The notes under the pieces were generated by a model. It did not search any database, had not been told where the DNA came from, and worked only from the letters and a program-made list of their open reading frames with translations. The position numbers were made by a program, and so were the translations under genes. Of a DNA stretch of 64,000 nucleotides, positions 8,811-18,000 are shown in pieces; within the stretch, counting starts at the first letter, position 1; the number at the start of each line of letters is the position of its first letter. The DNA is from Alistipes sp. ZOR0009 (GTDB lineage Bacteria; Bacteroidota; Bacteroidia; Bacteroidales; ZOR0009): positions 1-64,000 of the forward strand of contig NZ_JTLD01000021.1 of assembly GCF_000798815.1 (NCBI RefSeq), written 5' to 3'.

Positions 8811-9386
8811 ATGAACAGCATTAAAGGAACAAGAACAGAGCAAAACCTTCTTAAAGCATTTGCCGGAGAATCTCAGGCTAGCCGTCGTTACAAAATGTTT
8901 GCAAAGAAGGCGCAGGAGGAAGGGTACGAGCAGATTGCCGCCATTTTTAATGAAACAGCATTGAATGAGGACGAGCATGCGCGTATTTACTTCAGCTTCC
9001 TAGAGGGTGGAATGGTAGAAATTACGGCTTCTTACCCAGCTGGTGTTGTTGGTACTACTGCCGAAAATTTGGCAGCTGCTGCAGGTGGCGAAGAGGAGGA
9101 GTGGAGCGTTCTTTATCCTGAGTTTGCCCGTATTGCAGAAGAGGAGGGTTTCAAGAAGATTGCTACTCACTTTAAGCTTATTGCTGCGGTGGAAGAGACA
9201 CACATGAAGCGCTATCGTAAGCTTCAGCAGGAGGTAGAGGAAGGAAAGGTTTTTGAGAGAGAAGAGGATATTGATTGGGTTTGCCGCGAGTGTGGGTATC
9301 ACCACAAAGGGAAGAAGGCTCCTAAGAACTGTCCAAACTGCCAAAAGTCTCAAGCTTACTTCGAAGAGTATAACGATAACTACTAG
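8811..9386 (+). CDS. rbr: Rubrerythrin
   Basis: This 191-aa protein reduces hydrogen peroxide in anaerobes using a di-iron centre and a rubredoxin-like iron site. The ferritin-like domain shows E20 (AGESQAS), E53xxH56 (EDEH) and E128xxH131 (EETH). The C-terminal rubredoxin domain has C158xxC161 and C174xxC177. The start at 8811 (MNSIKGTRTEQNL) is chosen over an upstream ATG at 8724 because it begins exactly where family members begin, and the upstream 29 residues are atypical. It suggests an anaerobic or micro-aerobic lifestyle. A strong terminator follows at once, and a -7-like CAATTTTG (8765-8772) lies upstream. Confidence 0.96.
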   Translation: MNSIKGTRTEQNLLKAFAGESQASRRYKMFAKKAQEEGYEQIAAIFNETALNEDEHARIYFSFLEGGMVEITASYPAGVVGTTAENLAAAAGGEEEEWSVLYPEFARIAEEEGFKKIATHFKLIAAVEETHMKRYRKLQQEVEEGKVFEREEDIDWVCRECGYHHKGKKAPKNCPNCQKSQAYFEEYNDNY

Positions 9387-9402
9387 CAGATATAAAAAAA
9401 CG

Positions 9403-9429
9403 AAAAGGCTGAGTATTCTCAGCCTTTTT
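9403..9429 (+). terminator. Terminator after rubrerythrin
   Basis: An 11-bp perfect stem AAAAGGCTGAG / CTCAGCCTTTT closes on the loop TATT and ends in TTTTT. It sits 17 bases after the rubrerythrin stop and just before the next plus-strand gene, which must therefore have its own promoter or rely on read-through. Confidence 0.9.
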
Positions 9430-9446
9430 GCTTACAACCTAATTGT

Positions 9447-10445
9447 ATGAGCGTAAATAGACACGTTGGAATTGATCTGCTGAGAATTATTGCTGCACTT
9501 GGGGTGGTGTTTGTGCATGTTTCATCGCCATTTGTAATTAAAAACATGAAGCAGGTTAACGACCTGTTTTGGGCTGGTAATCTTTTCGACTCGATAGGTC
9601 GGCTCAGCGTGCCAATATTTGTGGTTATAAGCGGCTACTTCATCTTAAAACCTATTGATGATCTGCGTGGGTTTTACAGCAAGCGCTTTACCCGCATTCT
9701 TTACCCATTTTTTGTGTGGTCGGTAATCTACCTTCTTTGGGCTTGGTTGTTCGACGGAACTCGTACCTCTAAAATATGTGAAGGCATTTTGTGGGGGAAA
9801 CCATACTTTCATCTTTGGTTCTTGGGGATGCTCATGGGGCTTTACGCCGTGGCTCCGCTAATTGCCGACTTGCGTAGGCGTATCAGCTCGCGCAGCTTTT
9901 TGATGGTTGGCCTCGGTGCTCTCCTATTTGGAATGGCCATCGAATCGTGGAATGGCTATGCCGGAGCACGAACATGGGTAGGCACATGGTGGTTGTCGTA
10001 CGTTGGTTACTTTATGGTTGGCGCCTCTCTTCCCGATTTGCGCGCGTTGGGCAATCGCCGCTTTGCGTTATTATGTACCGTAGCGGTTTCTGTGCTCTCC
10101 ATTTTTATTTTAACGGGATGGCTCTTTGCGCAAAAGGAGTACTGCTGGTATTTCTACAGCTACTTGGGTCTTCCGGTTATCGTTGGATCAGTATCTTCGG
10201 TTTTGCTATTCGTAAACCTTGAAATTCGAGGCTATGCTTTTATCTCAACCGTGTCGGAGCTATCGTTTGGGATATACCTATTTCATATGATCCCCCTAAA
10301 CGTTATAAAGAAGTACTGGAATGGAATGCTGGTGGAGAATCCTTACTGGAATATCCTGCTGGTTTCGTTGGTGGTGTTTACCATTTCAGCAATTGCCATG
10401 TGGGGCGTTTCTAGGGTTAAACCAGTTGCCCGGCTGGTAATGTAG
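9447..10445 (+). CDS. Acyltransferase 3 family membrane protein
   Basis: This 332-aa inner-membrane protein has about ten hydrophobic segments and the acyltransferase-3 opening GIDLLRIIAALGVVFVHVSSPF. The His in VFVHVS corresponds to the catalytic His in the first segment of this family, and a following block SVPIFVVISGYF is also typical. Members such as WecH and O-acetylases transfer acetyl or other acyl groups to sugars, lipids or peptides on the outer side of the membrane. The substrate cannot be told from the sequence. The gene stands alone between two strong terminators. Confidence 0.88.
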   Translation: MSVNRHVGIDLLRIIAALGVVFVHVSSPFVIKNMKQVNDLFWAGNLFDSIGRLSVPIFVVISGYFILKPIDDLRGFYSKRFTRILYPFFVWSVIYLLWAWLFDGTRTSKICEGILWGKPYFHLWFLGMLMGLYAVAPLIADLRRRISSRSFLMVGLGALLFGMAIESWNGYAGARTWVGTWWLSYVGYFMVGASLPDLRALGNRRFALLCTVAVSVLSIFILTGWLFAQKEYCWYFYSYLGLPVIVGSVSSVLLFVNLEIRGYAFISTVSELSFGIYLFHMIPLNVIKKYWNGMLVENPYWNILLVSLVVFTISAIAMWGVSRVKPVARLVM

Positions 10446-10467
10446 TGGTGTGGACAGGTAGTATCAC

Positions 10468-10509
10468 AAGCAAAGGCGGCAGAATGAAACCATTCTGCCG
10501 CCTTTGCTT
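10468..10509. terminator. Bidirectional terminator
   Basis: A perfect 19-bp stem (from AAGCAAAGGCGGCAGAATG) closes on the loop AAAC between convergent genes ending at 10445 and 10511. A T-run follows on the plus side. It should stop transcription from both sides. Confidence 0.9.
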
Positions 10510-10510
10510 T

Positions 10511-10756
10511 TTATGCCGAGGGTTTTTCGCCAAACTCGATGGTCAGGTTGTAAATCGCAGCGTGCGAATCGTCAATAACTGCCTCGTTTTGTGCCATCAT
10601 TGCTTTGATGGTTGAGCCAATTTGTGACTGAATCTCATCAATTGCCTCCTCCTCGCTTTCTGCTTCGACAAAACAATTGGGAATTGATGGTGCCGATGCG
10701 ATGTATTCATTCTCCGATATCTTCTTAACTAGAATTTTAAATGTTAAGTCTTTCAT
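10511..10756 (-). CDS. HicB-like small protein without a HicA partner
   Basis: This 81-aa protein resembles the HicB antitoxin N-terminal domain: a ferredoxin-like beta strand KILVKKISENEYIASAPSIPNCFVEAESEEEAIDEI, matching the usual pattern of a strand, a glycine- or proline-rich turn and an AESxEEAxxxI helix. There is no C-terminal DNA-binding domain and no hicA toxin gene beside it. It starts 11 bases after the truA stop and is likely co-transcribed with it. It may be a solitary HicB-fold protein with a housekeeping or regulatory job rather than an active toxin-antitoxin module. Confidence 0.8.
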   Translation of the reverse strand: MKDLTFKILVKKISENEYIASAPSIPNCFVEAESEEEAIDEIQSQIGSTIKAMMAQNEAVIDDSHAAIYNLTIEFGEKPSA

Positions 10757-10767
10757 GGCAAAATATT

Positions 10768-11547
10768 TTATTTGATGTAAAGTAGCGACACTGGTCGGTA
10801 GTCAATTTCCTCGTTGTTATAGTAAACGTGTTCGAGGTATAGTCCAGACGGTGGCGCCGTGTACTTTGCGGGTTCGTTAGAGTAGCTATCGAAAAAGGAT
10901 TGTAGCTTCCGCTCCGTAATATTTCCTCGTCCAACTTCGATAAGTACTCCTACCATTCTACGCACCATTTTCCAAAGGAAGTGGGAGCCTACAACGTGAA
11001 TAACAATAGAATCGCCCTCCTTGTAGACGTTTACGCTCTTAACCTCCACCTTGGTTGAGGTTGTCTCTGAATCTTTGTCTCCAAACGAACGAAAATCTTT
11101 CAAACCAACCATTTGCTGGGCTGCATGGTGCATATCTTCCATGTTCAGATAGTCTTTCACCCAGTAGGCGTATTTTTTTCCAAACGCCGTTTTGCGTTTC
11201 GCAATGTGGTATACGTAGCTACGTGCGGTGGCATCGTAGCGCGCATGGAACTTGGCGTCTACCTCCTCTACATCTATAATGGCAATGGATGCAGGTAGGT
11301 TATCGTTGAGCTTAAATCGGATTTGCATGGGTGAGAGCTTGGTGTTCACATCTAAATGTGCTACCTGCCCTAGTGCATGTACTCCTGCATCTGTGCGGCC
11401 AGAGCCGTACAGCTCAAATTTATCTGTTTGAAAAGCTTCGCGGCAGGCATCCATTATCTTACCTTGGATAGATGAATGTCCTTTTAGGAGTTGCCAGCCG
11501 TGATATGCCGAACCGTCGTATTCTAGTGTTAGCTTAAAGCGCGCCAT
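10768..11547 (-). CDS. truA: tRNA pseudouridine(38-40) synthase
   Basis: This 259-aa enzyme isomerises uridines 38-40 in the anticodon arm of tRNAs. The catalytic Asp is D53 in the conserved GSGRTDAGVHA. Other TruA blocks are visible: the N-terminal LEYDGSAYHGWQ and the C-terminal FLWKMVRRMVGVLIEVGRG. Length is typical. It is the first gene of a two-gene minus-strand unit with the HicB-like gene, with a good promoter box upstream at 11564-11571. Confidence 0.96.
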   Translation of the reverse strand: MARFKLTLEYDGSAYHGWQLLKGHSSIQGKIMDACREAFQTDKFELYGSGRTDAGVHALGQVAHLDVNTKLSPMQIRFKLNDNLPASIAIIDVEEVDAKFHARYDATARSYVYHIAKRKTAFGKKYAYWVKDYLNMEDMHHAAQQMVGLKDFRSFGDKDSETTSTKVEVKSVNVYKEGDSIVIHVVGSHFLWKMVRRMVGVLIEVGRGNITERKLQSFFDSYSNEPAKYTAPPSGLYLEHVYYNNEEIDYRPVSLLYIK

Positions 11548-11563
11548 TATTAAAAATTTGGAT

Positions 11564-11571
11564 CAAAGGTA
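11564..11571 (-). promoter_or_regulatory. Promoter -7 box for truA
   Basis: The minus strand reads TACCTTTG, a perfect -7 box, 17 bases before the truA ATG. Nineteen bases further upstream the minus strand has TTTCG, one base off the -33 TTTG element. The short leader is typical of the phylum. Confidence 0.55.
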
Positions 11572-11658
11572 GGGAGAATGAATTGATTTGCGAAAGGTTA
11601 TTTGCGGATAGGCTTCTCTAGGCCTCGAATGGCGTTGCAAGCTGCCCGTTGAATGGAA

Positions 11659-11690
11659 AAGGCTTGAACCTAACTATAGATTCAAGCCTT
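11659..11690 (-). terminator. Terminator of the membrane-protein gene at 11739
   Basis: A 10-bp stem AAGGCTTGAA / TTCAAGCCTT with a 12-base loop lies 48 bases past the stop at 11739. Read leftwards it ends in TTTT. Confidence 0.7.
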
Positions 11691-11738
11691 CCTTATTTTT
11701 ATTCGGTAGCAGAATGTTGCCTTAAAGTTGGCAATCGG

Positions 11739-12785
11739 CTATTTAGTTGACGAAGGCTTTTTGCCTGCGCTTCTGATGTTAACGAACTTGTTTAGTATGT
11801 CGAACCAGAATGGGGCGCCAAGTGTAATGGCGGCGGCAGTAAACATCCAGCCAATAAACGACTTTACAATTAGGCTGAGAATGAAAAGAATTTTTCCTTT
11901 CACATCCTTTTCATGCTTTAACCCTTCGGTAATGGTGGGCTGAGTCCATCCCATTGGTATGCCAACTGTTGTCATGCTGCGGTATAGCGAATCACCCTGC
12001 TGCTGTGCTGCGATTGACATGTTTATGGTTTCTTGTACGGATGCTGCAGCATGAGCACTGCTGGTGTCGAGCTTACTTTTTATGGAATCGAGCTTCACTA
12101 CGGTTTGCTTGTATAGCGTACTGTCTTTAGCCACCTTCGCTGCCGTGGTTGCAAGCAATTCTGCCTGTTGTGGGTTATCTTTTAGGTACTTTGTAATGGC
12201 AATGGTGTCTGCATTAATTCCGACGGTTAGCGCTATTGCTGCTATAATGGTAATAATTCGCGTTTTCTTTCGGTATGTTCCCGTTAGCCTATCCATTGCA
12301 TCTTCATACCAATGCTCAATTCTCGTTTTTAGCAGGTCTATGTTTTTTTGTACATCCTGGCATTCGTCTATGGCCTGTAGCATGTAGCGTCTTAGGTCGG
12401 CGGGGATGATGGTCTCTTCGGAGAGAATGGCCTCGCGCAGCCTCTCGCAGTTGAAGGTTAGTCCTGCGTCGGATTTTTGCTGGCTCTTTACGTAATTCTG
12501 GTAGATGATGTCGAAAAGAGCAGCGGAAAAGACGTTAGCAGGAATGAAGCTGGCAATTCGTCCCTTCATGGTAAGGCCGTCTACAAGTCCATGGTTAATT
12601 ATTTGGTCGCCAAGCGTACCTCCCTGGGCGGTGTTAAACGAATCTTTTATCCACTTATTAAGGCTTGCCGCTCTTAAGTTCTTCGCTTGCGCTACTATCT
12701 CCACTATGGACGTGCAAATCACGCTTAGGATAAAGTAGATGAAGGCTAGTCCAATTACAAGATCGAGTATCCCAAAGTTTGTCAT
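11739..12785 (-). CDS. Uncharacterised membrane protein, 348 aa
   Basis: I recognise the general type but not a function. One membrane segment lies at the N-terminus (about 8-30), one at about 178-196, and two near the C-terminus (about 297-335), the last leading into the pattern GAPFWFDILNKFVNIRSAGKKP. Similar endings occur in unnamed membrane proteins of many phyla. The central region between membrane segments is helical and rich in Ala, Gln and Ser. It is a single-gene unit with its own terminator, divergent from the sigma-factor gene at 13063. No catalytic motif is visible. Confidence 0.75.
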   Translation of the reverse strand: MTNFGILDLVIGLAFIYFILSVICTSIVEIVAQAKNLRAASLNKWIKDSFNTAQGGTLGDQIINHGLVDGLTMKGRIASFIPANVFSAALFDIIYQNYVKSQQKSDAGLTFNCERLREAILSEETIIPADLRRYMLQAIDECQDVQKNIDLLKTRIEHWYEDAMDRLTGTYRKKTRIITIIAAIALTVGINADTIAITKYLKDNPQQAELLATTAAKVAKDSTLYKQTVVKLDSIKSKLDTSSAHAAASVQETINMSIAAQQQGDSLYRSMTTVGIPMGWTQPTITEGLKHEKDVKGKILFILSLIVKSFIGWMFTAAAITLGAPFWFDILNKFVNIRSAGKKPSSTK

Positions 12786-13062
12786 GAGTTAAGTTTTTGA
12801 AGAGGTTGTTTTGTTGCTATATTGTGAGTCATGAGAAATTTGTTTAATCAATTTGTTGAGGTGTTACTGGTCGGCTTATCAGAGGTTTATAATATTTTGG
12901 TGTTTTTTCAAATTGTTATATTGTTGCAATTTATGAAAATAATAATTAAATCGAAAGCAATTATAATCGGGGGATTATTAAAAGGTTTATTCTATCTCAC
13001 AGCATCTTAGCCACAAGACTGAATCCTGAATAGTTTGAATGATCTTGTAGAAATAAGCAAAA

Positions 13063-13629
13063 ATGAGTGTGATTCACGAAGAAAAACTTCTTATTGAAAA
13101 TGTGAGAAGGGGTGATAAGCATTCGTATGAGGTTCTTTTTCATAAGTACTTCAGCGAATTGTCTCTCCTTTCTTATCGAATTGTGCGCAATAAGGTTGTT
13201 GCAGAGGAGATTGTGCAAGATTTTTTTGTGAAATGTTGGATTAAACGGGAGGATCTTTGGATATCGACCAGCTTCAAGGCATATTCGTACCGTTCTGTAT
13301 ATAATTTGTCGCTTAATTTTATCCGAGACAATAAGAAATTCACCTCATTAGAGAATGTTGGTGCTGCTTTTGTTGATGAAAGTGAAATGGGTGATGACTA
13401 TTCATCAGATAACACCCGGTTACAAGCAGCAATCGAATCCCTGCCACCCCAATGTCGTCGAATTTTTACGCTTATTTGTGTTGAGGGATTGTCTTACGCC
13501 GAGGTAGCGGAGGAGCTGGGGCTCTCTGTTAATACAATAAAGGTGCAAATGAGTAAAGCTTACCGGTTGCTAAGGGAAAGCCTCTCGGTACATTCTATTA
13601 TTTACTTGGCTATAGCTTTTATGGTATAG
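13063..13629 (+). CDS. ECF sigma factor, FecI-like
   Basis: This 188-aa sigma-70-family factor has region 2 at about residues 14-80 (YEVLFHKYFSELSLLSYRIV, then AEEIVQDFFVKCWIKR) and region 4 at about 118-172 (LPPQCRRIFTLICVEGLSYA with the helix-turn-helix LSVNTIKVQMSKAYRLLRE). It fits the Bacteroidota FecI-like group, in which the sigma factor is held inactive by a FecR partner until an outer-membrane SusC-type transporter signals substrate. The FecR, SusC and SusD genes follow directly, so it most likely drives this import locus. Confidence 0.93.
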   Translation: MSVIHEEKLLIENVRRGDKHSYEVLFHKYFSELSLLSYRIVRNKVVAEEIVQDFFVKCWIKREDLWISTSFKAYSYRSVYNLSLNFIRDNKKFTSLENVGAAFVDESEMGDDYSSDNTRLQAAIESLPPQCRRIFTLICVEGLSYAEVAEELGLSVNTIKVQMSKAYRLLRESLSVHSIIYLAIAFMV

Positions 13630-13764
13630 CATCGTTGTGCGATGCTGACGTAAAGCGCTTTTTATTCTGCTTTTTTACCTATCGTTAATATTTTTTCAAA
13701 AAAAATCTATTTGCAGTAATACTTTTTGGGGAAGCGTGTGTCTTTTCGGTAGAAAAAAGGATGC

Positions 13765-14967
13765 ATGGAAAGAATTGATCTCCCCGAAAAGGATTGGAAT
13801 TACATTATTGAACGAATCGATAGTGATGTTTCTGCCGATGATTTAACGTTTCAGGCTTGGTTGTCGGAAGTGGAGGTTCGACGGGTATTGTATGACGAGC
13901 TTTTGCTTATTCGCAGGAGCTCCTCCTTCTCCTCTTTTTCTGGTGAAAGGTATAAGAAGCGTGCTTGGGCGACTATTCTTGAAAAAATAGAGAGGGAAGA
14001 GCGACAGAAAAAGATGGCGGCTCGTCGTCTTTACATAAAGGTAGCTGCATCTCTTGCACCTTTTCTTTTTTTAAGCTTTGGCTATTGGTTGGGAAATAGG
14101 AATTCCATTCAGGATATTAATCTTAAGGATAACCTGTTTGCGCTATCGAGCAGCATTGAGCCTGGCTCTAAGAAGGCTAGGCTTGTACTTCAGGATGGAA
14201 CGATGCTTGACCTTGGGAAGCATATTGTGCTTAAGGAGTCGGATGGTACCGAGATTACCAATGCCCCCAATAGTATGATTTCGTACATAAACCCAGATGC
14301 GGGGAGAGGGGCAAAAATAAATACGCTAATAGTTCCTAAAGGAGGCGAGTACCGGGTTTTGCTGGCAGATGGTACAAAGGTATGGCTTAACTCTGGGTCA
14401 ATCCTAAGGTATCCAACCTCTTTTAATAAGAAGGAAAGAATGGTACAGCTCGAAGGGGAGGCGTACTTCGAGGTTAAGAAAAATCCGAAGGTTCCTTTTG
14501 CGGTGAAAGTTAGAGGGATGAGTCTCGCCGTTTTTGGTACTTCCTTTAATGTAAACTCCTACGAGCCGGGGAAAGGTATTGGAACGACGTTGGTGGAAGG
14601 GAAGGTTACTATGAGAATTGACAATGGGAAAGAGTACGTGATGAGGCCTCATGAGCATATTACCTACAACTTGGAAACTGATACCTATTCCGTTCTAAAG
14701 AATGTGGATGTTAGCCTTTATACCTCGTGGAAGGATGGTGTTTTCCGGTTTGAAAATCAGAGGCTGGAGGATATAACAAACCGACTTAGCCGCTGGTATT
14801 CATGCGAGGTTGTTTATAACGATAATTCGTTGCGAGATCTGAAATTTACGGGTGTTGCAAAGAAGAATGAACCTATAGATCACTTGCTTAATCTAATATC
14901 ATTACTAAAAGATGTAGACTATGATGTAAAAGACGGAGTTGTTTTTATTAGCAAGCGAAGGAATTAA
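13765..14967 (+). CDS. FecR-family anti-sigma factor
   Basis: This 400-aa inner-membrane protein has a cytoplasmic N-terminal region (1-88) that should bind the sigma factor, one membrane segment at about 90-110, and a periplasmic FecR domain with the typical GGEYRVLLADGTKVWLNSGS, then VQLEGEAYFEVKKNPKVPF and AVFGTSFNVNSY. The C-terminal part (about 315-398, RLEDITNRLSRWYSCEVVY) matches the DUF4974 region common in these proteins. It is 135 bases downstream of the sigma gene. It should release the sigma factor when the SusC N-terminal signalling domain contacts it. Confidence 0.94.
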   Translation: MERIDLPEKDWNYIIERIDSDVSADDLTFQAWLSEVEVRRVLYDELLLIRRSSSFSSFSGERYKKRAWATILEKIEREERQKKMAARRLYIKVAASLAPFLFLSFGYWLGNRNSIQDINLKDNLFALSSSIEPGSKKARLVLQDGTMLDLGKHIVLKESDGTEITNAPNSMISYINPDAGRGAKINTLIVPKGGEYRVLLADGTKVWLNSGSILRYPTSFNKKERMVQLEGEAYFEVKKNPKVPFAVKVRGMSLAVFGTSFNVNSYEPGKGIGTTLVEGKVTMRIDNGKEYVMRPHEHITYNLETDTYSVLKNVDVSLYTSWKDGVFRFENQRLEDITNRLSRWYSCEVVYNDNSLRDLKFTGVAKKNEPIDHLLNLISLLKDVDYDVKDGVVFISKRRN

Positions 14968-15066
14968 AAAAAGGAGAAGTGTTGGCCCACCTCTCCTCTG
15001 AAAATTCAATTCGCAAAAGCTGCTACTGATGGCAGCTAGTTACTTAACCAAATTCATTTCAAATTT

Positions 15067-18000
15067 ATGAAAAAACTATGGCATTTAGGTATTCCAACGA
15101 AATATTTGGAATGCGGAAAGGCTTTTAGAACCCAATGTTTTATTTTTTTGCTTTTCGGGTCGCTACTATGCTTCTCAACCCAAAGCTTTGCTCAGAAAAC
15201 AAGGCTAACAATTAACCTTACAAACGTTTCGCTTGAGCAGGTATTCGATCAAATCAGAAGCCAGTCTCAATTTGACTTCTTTTATAGCAACGATGATCTT
15301 GATGCAAGTCGGAAGGTGTCCGTGAAAGTTAGTAATGGATCGCTCGATGATGTGCTAAAGCAAGCGCTAGGCTCATCGTACACCTATAAAATCGTCGATA
15401 AAAAGATTCTTATCGAAGCGGTTAAAACCAAAAAGGCGGCACCTGCTCGCACCGATCAACCTTCGCGTAAAATAAAAGGAAAAGTAAGTGATGCCACTGG
15501 GGCATCCTTACCGGGGAGTACGGTTCGTGTTGTTGGCCTATCCAAAGGGGTATCTACAAATCCGAATGGGGAGTTTGAGATTGATGTTCCTGGCGGGTAT
15601 AAGCAGCTTGAAATATCATTTATTGGTTTTATGCCCCAAATCGTGGAGTTGGATAAAAGCAGCAATATCGCTGTTACCTTAAAGGAATCGAACCAAAAAA
15701 TTGATGAGGTAATTGTTACGGGATACCAAAAGGTCGACCGCAAGCTCTTTACAGGATCAGCATCACGAGTTAATGCGGATGATGCTAAGATAGAAGGGGT
15801 GTCCGATATCGGTAAAATGCTTGAGGGACGTGCTGCCGGAGTATCCGTACAAAGCGTATCGGGAACCTTTGGTGCAGCGCCTAAGATCCGCGTTCGAGGA
15901 AATGTTTCTATCTACGGAGACTCAAAGCCTTTGTGGGTTGTTGACGGTGTTGTACTTGAAGATGTGGTAAGCGTTTCTCCCGATGAGCTATCGTCTGGAG
16001 ATGCCATTACCCTAATCAGTTCTGCTGTTTCTGGCCTTAACCCCGATGATATTGATAACTTTCAAATCCTTAAGGATGCTTCTGCTACTGCACTTTATGG
16101 GGCTCGCGCTATGAATGGCGTTATTGTGGTTACCACAAAAAAGGGGCATAAGGGAAAGACGTCGGTGAGCTATAACGGAAACTTTACAACCCAGTTTAAG
16201 CCAACTTACGATACCTACAATATCATGAATTCTAAGGATCAGATGTCGGTATATCGCGAGTTGGAAAGGAAAGGCTGGCTTAACCATTCAAACATATCAA
16301 GGAGTAATGATGGTGGTGTTTTTGCCAAAATGTACGATCTGATAAACTTTTATGATCCAGCAACAGGGTTTGGTTTGGAGAATACGCCAGAGGCTCGAGC
16401 TAAGTTTTTGCAGAAATATGAAATGGCAAATACAAATTGGTTCGATCTTCTTTTCAAGAACTCCTTTGTGCAGGAGCATTCAATTAGCATGTCGTCAGGA
16501 ACTGATAAATCGCAGTTTTATGTATCAACCAGTATTTACAACGATAACGGATGGACAATCGCCGATAAGGTAAAGCGCTATACTGGAAATTTTAAGGGGA
16601 CATTTAATCTTACCCCCAAAATAACAGCGAGCCTTTCTACCTCTGGTTCGTACCGCGATCAAAAGGCTCCAGGTACGCTAAAGCGAGTTCAAAACGTTGT
16701 GGAAGGGACTTATGAGCGCGATTTTGATATAAATCCTTACTCATATGCTCTCAACACAAGTAGAACGTTGCGTCCGTACGATGATAATGGGAACCTCGAG
16801 TTTTTTAGAAAAAATCTAGCCCCATTTAACATTCTTCGCGAGCTGGAAAGAAATACGCTGGATATAAAGATGCTTGATTTGAAAATGCAGGCCGATTTAT
16901 CCTATAAGATTACCGACTGGCTTTCTTATGATTTTGTAGGATCTATGAGATGGGTTCAGTCAAGCCGTGAGCATAGCATTAAGGAGGGATCTAACCTTGC
17001 TGAGGCATACCGTTCGGCAGGTAGCGCTGTTACTCGCGATGCCAATCCTCTTTTGTACAGAGATCCAGACTATCCAGAAGCCGAAAAAGTTGTTGTGCTA
17101 CCAACAGGGGGCTTCTATAATAGGGATGAAAACAACTTGACAAACTTCTACATACGTAACGTCTTTAATATTAATAAGACATTTAAAGAGAAGCATGCCA
17201 TGAACATCCTTCTTGGTCAAGAAATCAGGTATGCCGATAGACAAAGCCTTTTCTTTAATGGGTATGGGTATCAGTTTGACAAGGGAGGAGTTCCTTTTGT
17301 TGACTACCGATTTATTAAGAAAATGATTGAAGGTGGTTTTAACTACTACGGAATGGGCTGGGAGTATGATCGATTTACAGCGTTCTTTTCTAATGCAGGC
17401 TACTCTTACAACAATAGGTATACTGTTAATGGAACACTTCGTGTGGATGGTTCAAATCAGCTTGGAAGATCTAGAAGCTCTCGTTGGCTGCCAACTTGGA
17501 ATATAAGCGGGCTATGGAATGTCCATAATGAACAATTTGCTAGCAAGTTTAGCAAGATTTCGAGATTGTCGCTTCGTGCAGGATATTCGATGAATGCCAA
17601 CATGGGGCCAGCTCGTAACTCTACGCTTATTCTCCGAAATGCAACAACCGATCGTCCATATACTAACGAAAAGGAGTCTTCTATCTACATTGATGACTTG
17701 GAGAATAGCGAGCTAACATGGGAAAAGCAGCACGAAATTACAGCTGGTATTGATCTTGGTTTGTTCAACAACCGTCTATCTATTACTGCGGAAACATACC
17801 AACGAAAAGGTTTCGATCTACTTGGATACTTGGATGTGTCGGGGATTGGTGGTAGCAGCTCAAAATTTGCAAACTACGCTAATTCGGTATCTAAAGGCTA
17901 CGACTTCTCCATCAATGGACGAATTTATGAAACAGACGGATTTAGCTGGACATCTAATATTCAGCTGGCTTATAATACAACCAAGATAACCAACTTAAGA

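Noticed and set aside
14968-15066. Attenuator between fecR and susC
   Set aside because: Two 6-bp inverted repeats are present (AGGAGA/TCTCCT and AGCTGC/GCAGCT), but they are short and have no T-run.
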